A DNA stretch of 64,000 nucleotides from Chitinophagales bacterium (lineage in GTDB: Bacteria > Bacteroidota > Bacteroidia > Chitinophagales > Chitinophagaceae). This document shows, piece after piece, positions 55,487-63,785 of the stretch. The number at the start of each line of letters is the position of its first letter. The first letter of the stretch is position 1. Under the pieces are notes generated by a model that was given only the letters and a program-made list of their open reading frames with translations, was not told the origin of the DNA and searched no databases. Both the position numbers and the translations under genes were made by a program. The stretch is from assembly GCA_017303335.1 (NCBI GenBank), contig JAFLBK010000001.1, positions 1,679,001 to 1,743,000 of the forward strand, in the 5' to 3' direction.

Positions 55487-57025
55487 ATGAGAAATAAGTC
55501 TTTTAAAACATTGGCATCAGCCTCCCTCTTCGCCCTGGCGATTGCGGGAGCCGGGTGCGCCAAAATAGACCAGTTCGGGGATACGAATAACAACCCGAAC
55601 GGTATCTCGAATCCGATTCCTTCCGCGTTGCTGACGAACGTACTGTCTCAATTGGGTGGTTTCGGAACCAACACACGTACCGTGACATATGCACAGTATG
55701 TTTCCGAGAACCAGTACACCGACGTTTCCCTGTATGCTTTGCCGCAACTGGAAATGGGAGGTACTTATTCAGGCCCATTGCAGGATCTGCAAACCATTAT
55801 TGATTATAACAACAGCAACCCGGGTGCAGCCTCTGCCTACGGTTCAAACAACAACCAGATCGGTATCGCCCGTATATTGAAGGCATACCTGCACTGGCAA
55901 AATACCGACAGGTGGGGTGATATCCCGTATAGCGAAGCGCTGAAAGGTGCTGGTAACTTCACGCCCAAATACGATCTGCAGGAGGATATTTACTTCGACA
56001 TGATCAAGGAACTGAAGCAGGCCGCTGCCGGTTTCGATATAGGTGCTCCGATCAAAGGTGATATCATGTACAACGGCGATATGGCTAAATGGACGAAATT
56101 TGCCAACAGCCTTCGCCTTGTAATGGCTATGCGTCTTACCAAGGTATACCCGGCCGCTGGCGGCAAAGCTGCGGTAGCCGCTGCTGAAGCTGTAAATGCA
56201 CCCGGTGGTTTGATCACTTCAAACGCGGATAACTTCACGCTGAATTTCCCGGGCGGGTTCTTTAAAAATCCCTGGTTTGCAACATACGAAGCACGTGACG
56301 ACTATGCAGAAAGCAAAACCCTGGGTGATGTGCTCAATGGTTTGGGCGATACACGTCAGTCTAAATATGGTACAAACAATGTTACTTTCCCGTATGGTTT
56401 GACCAGGGACCTGGCCGTTTCATTCTCTAACAGCGTAGGTAACGGGCAATCCCGCGTACTGGCTGCCAGTATGAGGGCTGATAATTCGCCTACATTTATT
56501 TTACCGGCTGCTACCGTTCTTCTGGCAAGGGCTGAAGCTTATGAAAGGGGATGGATCACAGGTCCTTCAAGTGCCGAAGCTGATTATAACGCTGCAATTG
56601 CCGCTTCTTTCGAACAATGGGGTGTTACCCTGCCCGCAGGATACCTGAGCGGCCCGGCTAACTACCAAAGCGGCGCTGGCGTTCCAAGCAATGTAGGTGC
56701 AGGCACAGCTCCTTATGATCAGTTCCGTGCAGCTGATAATAATGTACAGGATGCCGCCACGCCGAATAAACTGGCCCGTATCGCTCTTCAACGTTGGATA
56801 TCTGCTTATCCGAACGGTAACGAAGGTTGGGCAGAATGGCGCCGGACCGGTGTTCCGAATCTGAAAGGAACCCGTTTCGCTACCAATGCAGGCAAACAGA
56901 TCCCACGCCGCTATGTTTACGGTGTTAATGACTACAGCCTTAACAACGAGCAAACAAAAGCTGCTGCTGCCCGTATCACCGGTGGTGATACACAGGATGG
57001 CCGCGTATGGTGGGATAAACCATAA
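55487..57025 (+). CDS. SusD/RagB-like lipoprotein
   Basis: The 512-residue lipoprotein is the surface lid of the SusC channel. Its signal MRNKSFKTLASASLFALAIAGAGC ends in lipobox AGAGC. The TPR-like helical core includes LKAYLHWQNTDRWGDIPYSEAL and KWTKFANSLRLVMAMRL, hallmarks of the SusD_2 group, and the C-terminal region has KLARIALQRWISAYPNGNEGWAEWRRTGVP. It begins 28 nt after susC and must be co-transcribed with it. Confidence 0.94.
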   Translation: MRNKSFKTLASASLFALAIAGAGCAKIDQFGDTNNNPNGISNPIPSALLTNVLSQLGGFGTNTRTVTYAQYVSENQYTDVSLYALPQLEMGGTYSGPLQDLQTIIDYNNSNPGAASAYGSNNNQIGIARILKAYLHWQNTDRWGDIPYSEALKGAGNFTPKYDLQEDIYFDMIKELKQAAAGFDIGAPIKGDIMYNGDMAKWTKFANSLRLVMAMRLTKVYPAAGGKAAVAAAEAVNAPGGLITSNADNFTLNFPGGFFKNPWFATYEARDDYAESKTLGDVLNGLGDTRQSKYGTNNVTFPYGLTRDLAVSFSNSVGNGQSRVLAASMRADNSPTFILPAATVLLARAEAYERGWITGPSSAEADYNAAIAASFEQWGVTLPAGYLSGPANYQSGAGVPSNVGAGTAPYDQFRAADNNVQDAATPNKLARIALQRWISAYPNGNEGWAEWRRTGVPNLKGTRFATNAGKQIPRRYVYGVNDYSLNNEQTKAAAARITGGDTQDGRVWWDKP

Positions 57026-57038
57026 TGATGATCATGAG

Positions 57039-57061
57039 CCACCAGGTGTTTTCCCTGGTGG
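57039..57061 (+). terminator. Stem-loop between SusD and accessory lipoprotein genes
   Basis: CCACCAGG (57039-57046) pairs with CCTGGTGG (57054-57061), a perfect 8-bp stem with a 7-nt loop followed by a short T-rich stretch. It may partly attenuate transcription into the next gene. Confidence 0.55.
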
Positions 57062-57102
57062 TTCTTCATAAATTTTGTAAACAACACACAAAATCACTAA
57101 AC

Positions 57103-58158
57103 ATGAAATATGTAAAATTCGCAAGGCACATAGCCATCCTCGCTGTAGGAGCTTTAGTGTTCAGTGCCTGTAAAAAAGACAAATTGGCCTCGCCAATGGG
57201 TGATGCAGGGCAAACCCTGGTAAAGATCATCAATGGAGGTACGCCGGCCAGCATTGTTAAAAAGCCGGTTGACTTTGTACCTTTTCCCAGCACAGTACTG
57301 GCTGTAGAACTTCGCCGCGATATTCCGAACGAAACGGAATTGAACAAGACTATGATCGTTACTGTAAAAGACGATACGGCGGCTGTACGTGCTGCTAACC
57401 CGGGTTATATTCAAATGCCTACCGCTTGGTATACCCTGCAGATGGACGGCGTAAAAACCGGTGGCCAGGGCGGTACTATCACTTTCACTTTTAAACCAGG
57501 TGAGTTCTCAAAAGAGATATATGTAACGATTCCGAACGCTACGCTGATGAATCCAAGTTCATTGTATGGTCTTGGTTTTACCATCACCACTGCGGATGCA
57601 GGTGGCGTGATCTCTACCCAAAAAGCGGTGGTGGTTGAAATCGGCGCTAAAAATAACTGGGATGGAGTTTACAGCAATGTTAAAACAAACACTTTCCTGG
57701 ATGTTACCAATGCGGCTTTCACACGCCTTGATGATGATCAGCAATATTCACTGATCACCACCGGAGCAACCAAATGTGTGGTGATGAACGATGACCTCAA
57801 TGGTGGTGGTGTTGGCTATATCTTCTCTAATGCAGGTTCTGGTACATATTATGGTGGTTATGGCATCGTGATCATCTTCAACCCTGCTACAAACGCGATC
57901 AGTGAGATCTATAACTATTATGGTGATCCCACAATGCCTCCTTCACTCGGACAACCTACTTCAGGCGGTAGCGGACCACCAAATTACTCTTCAAGCAATA
58001 CCCGCAGGGCTGTACTGGATCCTTCCGGCGTAAATGCTGTACAGGGAAATAAAGACATTAAGATTAAACACTGGTTAGTTCAACCCAGTGCAGTACCTAC
58101 TCCCCCAAGCATCAGAACTTATTTTGATGAGACTTGGAAATATGTTGGCCCGAGATAA
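57103..58158 (+). CDS. SusCD-associated lipoprotein (DUF1735-like)
   Basis: The ATG at 57103 gives MKYVKFARHIAILAVGALVFSAC, a lipoprotein signal with lipobox FSAC. The 351-residue protein starts with a beta-sandwich like the DUF1735 domain seen in SusD-linked surface lipoproteins: VAVELRRDIPNETELNKTMIVTV, FTFKPGEFSKEIYVTIPNATLM and LGFTITTADAGGVIS. The second half is Gly/Asn/Tyr-rich and of unknown function. It likely forms part of the surface complex that binds the SusC substrate. It is the last gene of the operon, followed by a strong terminator. Confidence 0.82.
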   Translation: MKYVKFARHIAILAVGALVFSACKKDKLASPMGDAGQTLVKIINGGTPASIVKKPVDFVPFPSTVLAVELRRDIPNETELNKTMIVTVKDDTAAVRAANPGYIQMPTAWYTLQMDGVKTGGQGGTITFTFKPGEFSKEIYVTIPNATLMNPSSLYGLGFTITTADAGGVISTQKAVVVEIGAKNNWDGVYSNVKTNTFLDVTNAAFTRLDDDQQYSLITTGATKCVVMNDDLNGGGVGYIFSNAGSGTYYGGYGIVIIFNPATNAISEIYNYYGDPTMPPSLGQPTSGGSGPPNYSSSNTRRAVLDPSGVNAVQGNKDIKIKHWLVQPSAVPTPPSIRTYFDETWKYVGPR

Positions 58159-58185
58159 TAATTTCAGTGACAACTGATCATATAA

Positions 58186-58219
58186 ACAAAGAGCCTCGAT
58201 TGAGGCTCTTTGTTTTTTA
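58186..58219 (+). terminator. Strong terminator after the SusCD operon
   Basis: ACAAAGAGCCTC (58186-58197) and GAGGCTCTTTGT (58202-58213) form a perfect 12-bp stem with a 4-nt loop, followed by a T-run. It adjoins the -7 box of the next gene. Confidence 0.95.
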
Positions 58220-58225
58220 CCTTTG
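58218..58225 (+). promoter_or_regulatory. -7 box of the DUF3467 gene
   Basis: TACCTTTG is a perfect TAnnTTTG match, 17 nt ahead of the ATG at 58243. The terminator hairpin fills the place where a -33 element would be, and no clear TTTG is seen at the proper spacing. Confidence 0.65.
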
Positions 58226-58242
58226 TACAAAACGACAACAAT

Positions 58243-58557
58243 ATGAGTAATCAAGCCGATCAGCCCAACCAGATCAATATTGAGATTTCGGAAGAGGTTT
58301 CCGAAGGAGCCTATGCGAACCTCGCAATTATAACGCACAGCCACGCGGAGTTTGTGATTGATTTCGTAAACGTCATGCCGGGCACACCCAAAAGCAAAGT
58401 AAAAAGCCGTATCATATTGACCCCTTTCCATGCAAAGCGCTTCATGAAGGCCATGGTGGATAATGTGAAGAAATTTGAAGCTGCCAACGGCACCATACAG
58501 GATATGGAAGCGGTAGAAGTGCCGTTTAATTTTGGCGGGCCTGCCGCCCAGGCTTGA
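58243..58557 (+). CDS. DUF3467 family protein
   Basis: The 104-residue protein starts MSNQADQPNQINIEISEEVSEGAYANLAIITHSHAEFVIDFVNVMPG, the DUF3467 pattern of a small beta-rich protein common in Bacteroidota. KSRIILTPFHAKRFMKAMVDNVKKFEA fits the rest of the domain. Function unknown. It has no signal peptide. It is convergent with radC, 20 bp apart. Confidence 0.88.
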   Translation: MSNQADQPNQINIEISEEVSEGAYANLAIITHSHAEFVIDFVNVMPGTPKSKVKSRIILTPFHAKRFMKAMVDNVKKFEAANGTIQDMEAVEVPFNFGGPAAQA

Positions 58558-58577
58558 GTTGTTTGCGGGGAAACCTT

Positions 58578-59291
58578 TTACAGGATCCCGTCATCTGCAA
58601 AACTGTAATAACCTTCATCGCTCACGATTATGTGATCGATCACCCGGATATCAATATAGGCGGCCGCGTGTATTATCTTACGGGTGAGTTCTTCATCAGC
58701 CAGGCTTGGCCGAAGCCCCCCGGAAGGATGATTGTGACAGAGAATGATAGAGGTAGCGCCTTCCTCCAGGGCTCTTTTAAGAATCACCCGGGGATCTGCA
58801 ACCGTACCGGTGATGCCACCACGGCTGATGATCTCGAAGCGTAGTATCTTATTCGATCTGTTAAGATAGATTACGGCGAATACTTCGTAAGAGAGATCCC
58901 GGAGTGTTGATTTAAGATAGCCGGCAATTTCACCACTGGAGCGGACTACCGTTTTACCCGCGGGCAATAAGCCCTCCCTGCGCCGGCCAAGTTCAAGGGC
59001 AGCAATAATTGATACGGATTTGGCGGTACCAATACCCTTGATCTTTTTCAGGTCGGCCAGGCTTCGCTTTCCTAAGTCATGAAGACTGTTATTACAAGCG
59101 GATAGCAGGTCCCTGGCCAATTCAACCGCACTCTTCGATTTCGTGCCATTATTAAGAAGTATTGCTATAAGTTCAGCATCACTGAGCGTTTCAGCACCCT
59201 TATCCAGGAGTTTTTCCCGTGGCCTGTCGCCGGTAGCCCATTTTTTTATTGATGTGGATGTGTTGTTGACATTTTCCATGAAAGCTTCCAT
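58578..59291 (-). CDS. radC: RadC-family (JAMM) DNA repair-associated protein
   Basis: The 237-residue protein has an N-terminal UPF0758 region with GDRPREKLLDKGAETLSDAELIAILL, a helix-hairpin-helix LADLKKIKGIGTAKSVSIIAA and the RadC JAMM-like metal motif HNHPSGG in its C-terminal domain. Historical links to DNA repair are weak; in some bacteria the protein affects competence or genome maintenance. A second in-frame ATG (59279) gives a slightly shorter product. It is divergent from prs. Confidence 0.93.
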   Translation of the reverse strand: MEAFMENVNNTSTSIKKWATGDRPREKLLDKGAETLSDAELIAILLNNGTKSKSAVELARDLLSACNNSLHDLGKRSLADLKKIKGIGTAKSVSIIAALELGRRREGLLPAGKTVVRSSGEIAGYLKSTLRDLSYEVFAVIYLNRSNKILRFEIISRGGITGTVADPRVILKRALEEGATSIILCHNHPSGGLRPSLADEELTRKIIHAAAYIDIRVIDHIIVSDEGYYSFADDGIL

Positions 59292-59356
59292 AAATCATCT
59301 AAATAAATGATACTTTCGCAGCGAAGTACATCTCTATCTTTTCAATGTAACATTCT

Positions 59357-60310
59357 ATGGAATCAAATGCAAAGATTTTTTCCGGTACCGGCTCGCAGTA
59401 TTTAGCGGAAAAAATTGCGAAAAAGTTCGGAGAACCTCTGGGAAAAGTTAATATCCAACGATTCAGTGACGGTGAGATATATGTAGAGTTCAAAGAAAGC
59501 ATCCGGGGACGTTTCGTCTTCCTCATCCAAAGCACATATGCGCCTTCCGATAACCTCATGGAACTGTTGCTGATGATCGATGCCGCCAAGCGTGCTTCGG
59601 CTTACAAAGTGATTGCTGTGATACCGTACTATGGTCTGGCACGGCAGGATCGCAAAGACAGGCCCCGGGTCTCGATTGGATCCAAGCTGGTTGCCAATAT
59701 GCTTACCGCTGCCGGTGCAGATCGGGTGATTACCATGGATCTGCATGCGCCACAGATACAGGGCTATTTTGATATACCCGTAGATCATCTCGACTCATCC
59801 GCCATATTCATTCCCTATATAGAAAGCCTGAAACTCCCTAACCTTACTTTTGCCGCTCCGGATGTAGGTAGCGCAAATCGTATACGTGAGATCGCCACCT
59901 ATTTTGAGTGTGAAATGGTAATATGCGACAAGCACCGCAAAAGAGCTAATGAAATTGCCAGTATGGTTGTTATTGGGGATGTGACGAACCGGGATGTAGT
60001 CTTAATCGATGATATCTGTGATACCGGCGGCACCCTCGCAAAAAGTGCGGCGCTGATGATGGAGAACGGAGCCCGCAGCGTACGGGCCATGTGCACGCAC
60101 CCTGTTTTGAGCGGAAACGCGTATAAAAACATTGAAAATAGTGTTCTTTCAGAATTGGTTGTGTGCGATACCATTCCCTTGCGGGGTGAGTGCACAAAGA
60201 TAAAAGTGATATCCACCGATGAATTATTTGCAGTTACTATACGTAATGCTTTTGAAAACAAAAGTATAAATAGTCTTTTTATGCGAAGCAGGATGGAGAA
60301 TAAAAAGTAA
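59357..60310 (+). CDS. prs: Ribose-phosphate pyrophosphokinase
   Basis: Prs makes PRPP from ribose-5-phosphate and ATP for nucleotide, histidine and tryptophan synthesis. The 317-residue length is typical. Motifs are FSDGEIYVEF, the Mg/PRPP-linked DLHAPQIQGYFDIPVDHL near residue 130, and the PRPP-binding VVLIDDICDTGGTLAKSA near 215. It lies ahead of rplY, and these two genes commonly sit together in bacteria. Confidence 0.97.
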   Translation: MESNAKIFSGTGSQYLAEKIAKKFGEPLGKVNIQRFSDGEIYVEFKESIRGRFVFLIQSTYAPSDNLMELLLMIDAAKRASAYKVIAVIPYYGLARQDRKDRPRVSIGSKLVANMLTAAGADRVITMDLHAPQIQGYFDIPVDHLDSSAIFIPYIESLKLPNLTFAAPDVGSANRIREIATYFECEMVICDKHRKRANEIASMVVIGDVTNRDVVLIDDICDTGGTLAKSAALMMENGARSVRAMCTHPVLSGNAYKNIENSVLSELVVCDTIPLRGECTKIKVISTDELFAVTIRNAFENKSINSLFMRSRMENKK

Positions 60311-60350
60311 GCTCTTATCGGGATTCTGACTATTTTCTCCGGATTTTTCC

Positions 60351-60381
60351 TTTGGCCCTTGGAGGTTTTCCGTTACCTTTG
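60351..60381 (+). promoter_or_regulatory. Canonical promoter of rplY
   Basis: TTTG (60351-60354), a 19-nt spacer, then TACCTTTG (60374-60381), a perfect match to the Bacteroidota consensus. It lies 21 nt before the ATG at 60403, so rplY has its own promoter in addition to readthrough from prs. Confidence 0.85.
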
Positions 60382-60402
60382 CGCCTCACAAAAACCAAAA
60401 AA

Positions 60403-61026
60403 ATGAAAGCAATTACAATCGAAGGCCAACTGAGGACCGACAGCGGGAAGAAAGCCGCCCGCCAACTTCGCTCTCAGCAATCTGTGCCGGGTGTAATTTA
60501 TGGTGGCTCAAAAGAAATTAATTTCCATGCTCCTGCTGCAGCATTCAGAGACATCGTTTACACACCGGAATTCATTCTGGCAGAAGTAAAGGTGGACGGC
60601 AATACCTACCGCTGTATCCTAAAAGATCTGCAGTTTCACAAAGTAACCGATGAGCTACTGCATGTAGATTTCCTCGAACTGGTAGATGACAAAAAAGTGA
60701 TCGCAACTTTGCCGATCAAATTTGTGGGTACTCCAGCGGGCGTAAAAGCCGGTGGTAAGCTGGTAACAAAGATGAAGACTCTCAAGGTAAAAACACTTCC
60801 GAAATACCTGAGGGAAAGCATCGAGGTGAATATCGATAAACTTGAACTGAATAATAACATCCGCGTGGAAGATGTGGTTGCGGAAAATATGGAGATATTG
60901 AACTCTCCCCGTATCCCGGTAGCTTCTGTAACGATGACACGTCAGTTGAAACAGGAAGAGGCAGCAGGGGGAGCGAAAACAGAAACTCCTGCAGCCGCCG
61001 CAGCGGCCCCAGCAGAGAAAAAATAG
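60403..61026 (+). CDS. rplY: 50S ribosomal protein L25 (Ctc type)
   Basis: L25 binds 5S rRNA. The 207-residue protein has the L25 domain (about 1-95, KAITIEGQLRTDSGKKAARQLRSQQSVPGVIYGG) and the C-terminal TL5/Ctc domain (about 96-185, FVGTPAGVKAGGKLVTKMKTLKV), then an Ala/Pro/Glu tail. The ATG at 60403 is chosen over an upstream in-frame start because it follows a perfect promoter and the family starts here. A terminator follows. Confidence 0.96.
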   Translation: MKAITIEGQLRTDSGKKAARQLRSQQSVPGVIYGGSKEINFHAPAAAFRDIVYTPEFILAEVKVDGNTYRCILKDLQFHKVTDELLHVDFLELVDDKKVIATLPIKFVGTPAGVKAGGKLVTKMKTLKVKTLPKYLRESIEVNIDKLELNNNIRVEDVVAENMEILNSPRIPVASVTMTRQLKQEEAAGGAKTETPAAAAAAPAEKK

Positions 61027-61051
61027 GGAACCATGTTATTTCATTGATAGT

Positions 61052-61081
61052 AAGCCTTCCTTACCGGGAAGGCTTTTTTTT
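61052..61081 (+). terminator. Rho-independent terminator after rplY
   Basis: AAGCCTTCC (61052-61060) pairs with GGAAGGCTT (61067-61075), followed by a T-run. Confidence 0.92.
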
Positions 61082-61111
61082 CACCGGCTGGTAAGGCCAT
61101 GAAACTTTAAT

Positions 61112-61119
61112 TACCTTTG
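61112..61119 (+). promoter_or_regulatory. -7 box of yidC
   Basis: TACCTTTG, a perfect TAnnTTTG match, 21 nt ahead of the ATG at 61141, just after the rplY terminator. A -33 TTTG is not clear. Confidence 0.65.
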
Positions 61120-61140
61120 CCAGCCTAAAACAGCATCACC

Positions 61141-63006
61141 ATGGGAATGGATAGAAATACGGTCATTGGCTTTGTACTGATAGGAGCGCTTTTGATAGCT
61201 ATGTTTGTTATCAACAGCAGAAGCAACCAGGCTTACCTGGCTGAGCAGAAACGGGTGGAGGATTCCATTGCTGCGGTAAAAGCAAAGGCAGATAGTATTT
61301 CACGAAAGGCGGATGCGCCCAAACTGGATTCTCTCGAAAAACGTAAACAACAGCTTCCGGGTGCTTTTATTACTGATTCCTCCGGTGTCGAGCGCTTTGA
61401 TACACTGGAAAATGAACTGGTCAGGGTTGTTTTGACGAGTAAGGGGGGGCAGCCTAAACAGGTTGAATTGAAAAACTTCAGGAATGCGGAGGGAAAACCG
61501 GTAGTTCTTGGAAAAGGAGGCTTTAATAAATTGTCGTATACCTTCAATGCGAAAGATAACGGAGCGCTTGAAACCGGGAATATCCTTTTCAGTATATCCG
61601 GTAAGCAAAACAATGCCGATAAATCGGGAAGTATTTCCTACACACTGCAGGATACCACAGGTAAACAACTTGTGCACACCTATTCTTTGGCGCCGGGGAG
61701 TTATATGCTCGACCTGAAAATATCCGTGAGCGGAGCCGATAAACTGTTTACAAATAATGCCATGAACCTCTTCTGGCAGACAGAAACAGATAAGGCTGAG
61801 AATGATCTTCATTACGAACGTATGCAGACACATATCTGCTACCTCGAAAACGGAAACTACGATTTCGAAAACCTGGGCTCGGGAGACGATAAGAACTTCG
61901 AGAAACCGGTTGACTGGCTGGCCGTCAAGCAACAATTCTTCGTGTCGGCGATCGTAGCGAAAAATAAAATGCAAAGTGCCATTGTGAAATGGACGGTCCC
62001 AGCGGATTCCCTGAAAATTGTGGCTCAAACGACGGCAAGTTGCCGTATTGCTATATCTGGAGGAGCCGTTACCGAGATACCTCTCCAGTTGTATTATGGC
62101 CCGAGTGATTATAACGTATTGAGTAAGTACAATAATAAGATGGAGAATATTGTACCATACGGAAGCGGAATATTCGCTTTTGTAAAATATATCAACCGGT
62201 ATTTTCTATTACCCATTTTTGATTTCTTGCGGGAACACATCGCCAGTATGGGCATTGTAATTCTCATTCTTACATTGATTATACGATTGATTACATCTCC
62301 TATCTTATATAAAAGTTACCTGAGCGGAGCTAAAATGAAAGCCTTAAAACCCGAAGTAGACCTGTTAAAGGCCAAGTTTTCGGATAGTAAGACAGGCCAG
62401 CTCGATCAGCAGGGATTTGGGATGGAGCAGATGAAATTGTGGAAGTCGGCCGGGGTTAGCCCATTGGGGGGATGTCTTCCGGCACTATTGCAGATACCTA
62501 TATTTATGTCTCTCTATTATTTCTTCCAGTCGAATATCTCTCTGCGGGGTGAAAGTTTTCTGTGGGCAAAAGATCTTGCTGCGTACGATTCCATCTGGAC
62601 ATTTGGACATGTTCCGCTGCTTAGTACTCTTTATGGTGATCATATTAGTTTGTTCACCATTACCGCTACCCTCACGAGCTTAATCATTTCCATATACAGC
62701 ATGAGCAGTATGCAGGATAATACAAATCCTGTAATGAAGTATATGCCCTATATTTTCCCGATTCTGCTGCTTGGAATATTCAACAATTTGCCTTCGGCGC
62801 TTACCTGGTATTATACAGTTTCAAACACGATCACATTGATACTTCAGATAATTATTCAGAAGTATATTATTAACCATGAGAAAATACTGGCGCAAATTGA
62901 GGAAAACCGTAAGAAGCCGGTAAAACCAAATAAATTCCAGGAACGCCTACAAGCAATGCAGGAGACACAGAAAAAACTACAGGAAATGAAGAAGACTGGA
63001 AAGTAG
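61141..63006 (+). CDS. yidC: Membrane protein insertase YidC
   Basis: YidC inserts and folds inner-membrane proteins, alone or with Sec. The 621-residue protein has an N-terminal membrane helix (about 8-24), a large periplasmic P1 domain (about 40-350), and the conserved 60KD_IMP core with about five helices (about 360-590: GIVILILTLIIRLITSPILY, WKSAGVSPLGGCLPALLQIP, then MQDNTNPVMKYMPYIFPILLLG). The basic C-terminal tail (about 590-621) fits ribosome contact. A terminator follows. Confidence 0.97.
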   Translation: MGMDRNTVIGFVLIGALLIAMFVINSRSNQAYLAEQKRVEDSIAAVKAKADSISRKADAPKLDSLEKRKQQLPGAFITDSSGVERFDTLENELVRVVLTSKGGQPKQVELKNFRNAEGKPVVLGKGGFNKLSYTFNAKDNGALETGNILFSISGKQNNADKSGSISYTLQDTTGKQLVHTYSLAPGSYMLDLKISVSGADKLFTNNAMNLFWQTETDKAENDLHYERMQTHICYLENGNYDFENLGSGDDKNFEKPVDWLAVKQQFFVSAIVAKNKMQSAIVKWTVPADSLKIVAQTTASCRIAISGGAVTEIPLQLYYGPSDYNVLSKYNNKMENIVPYGSGIFAFVKYINRYFLLPIFDFLREHIASMGIVILILTLIIRLITSPILYKSYLSGAKMKALKPEVDLLKAKFSDSKTGQLDQQGFGMEQMKLWKSAGVSPLGGCLPALLQIPIFMSLYYFFQSNISLRGESFLWAKDLAAYDSIWTFGHVPLLSTLYGDHISLFTITATLTSLIISIYSMSSMQDNTNPVMKYMPYIFPILLLGIFNNLPSALTWYYTVSNTITLILQIIIQKYIINHEKILAQIEENRKKPVKPNKFQERLQAMQETQKKLQEMKKTGK

Positions 63007-63029
63007 GATGAATTTGAACTATATCGATA

Positions 63030-63063
63030 AACTGCATCGGATCATATCCGGTGCAGTTTTTTT
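63030..63063 (+). terminator. Rho-independent terminator after yidC
   Basis: AACTGCATCGGAT (63030-63042) pairs with ATCCGGTGCAGTT (63046-63058), allowing one G-U wobble, with a 3-nt loop and a T-run. Confidence 0.9.
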
Positions 63064-63118
63064 ATGCTGGAACGAAGGTTGGCATAGGATTTTATTACCT
63101 TTATCCCAAATATAAAAA

Positions 63119-63772
63119 ATGAAAAAAGCCAGTTTTTTTTTGATCCTCATTGCATCCTTTCTCAATGCTGTAAAGGGGCAAGGGCAAAAAATGCTTTCTG
63201 AGGGTACATTAATTTACAACGTTGAAATTGTGTCAGGGAACTCGGTAAGTACGGCAACGAATACAATATACCTCAAGGGTAACAATTGCAGAACGGATAT
63301 GGTAAGTACCTTAGGTAGGGAAGTCACCATTTTCAATTCAAAATCGGATAAAGCTGTAATCTTAAAGGAATTCAGTGGTCAAAAGTTAATGATTACCCTT
63401 ACCCGTGAAAATTGGAAGGATAAGTGCAAACTGAATAGCAATATTAAGTTCGAGCTGACTGCTGAAACCAAAGTAATAGGAAACTATACTACCAAAAAAG
63501 CCATAGCAAAATCTGCCGATGGGAAATCCTTCGTAGTGTATTATACCCCTGAATGGTTACCTGGAAATAAGGAATACGATCCAACCTTTGCGAGTTTGCC
63601 GGGATTGCCTATTGAATACGAAATTGAGTCGGGGAAGACAAAATTCAAGTACAGCCTTGTTAAAACGTCTTATGAACCTGTGCAGGTTTCACAATTCGAT
63701 TTCCCGAATTCGGGATACAGAGTAATGACATACGAGGAAAATCAGCAATTGAAAAAGGGGGCGAGTAAATGA
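63119..63772 (+). CDS. Secreted hypothetical protein, 217 aa
   Basis: The signal peptide ends near VKG/Q (about residue 20). The mature chain is beta-rich, with a repeated strand-turn pattern and a tail with SLPGLPIEYEIESGKTKF, which resembles the motif of the GLPGLI family of secreted Bacteroidota proteins. The assignment is tentative. It has no lipobox. It is convergent with the partial gene at the right edge. Confidence 0.7.
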   Translation: MKKASFFLILIASFLNAVKGQGQKMLSEGTLIYNVEIVSGNSVSTATNTIYLKGNNCRTDMVSTLGREVTIFNSKSDKAVILKEFSGQKLMITLTRENWKDKCKLNSNIKFELTAETKVIGNYTTKKAIAKSADGKSFVVYYTPEWLPGNKEYDPTFASLPGLPIEYEIESGKTKFKYSLVKTSYEPVQVSQFDFPNSGYRVMTYEENQQLKKGASK

Positions 63773-63785
63773 AAGAAATGATTTC

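Noticed and set aside
60352..60402. Upstream in-frame start for L25
   Set aside because: It would place the -7 box inside the coding region and adds residues not found in the family; the ATG at 60403 is right.
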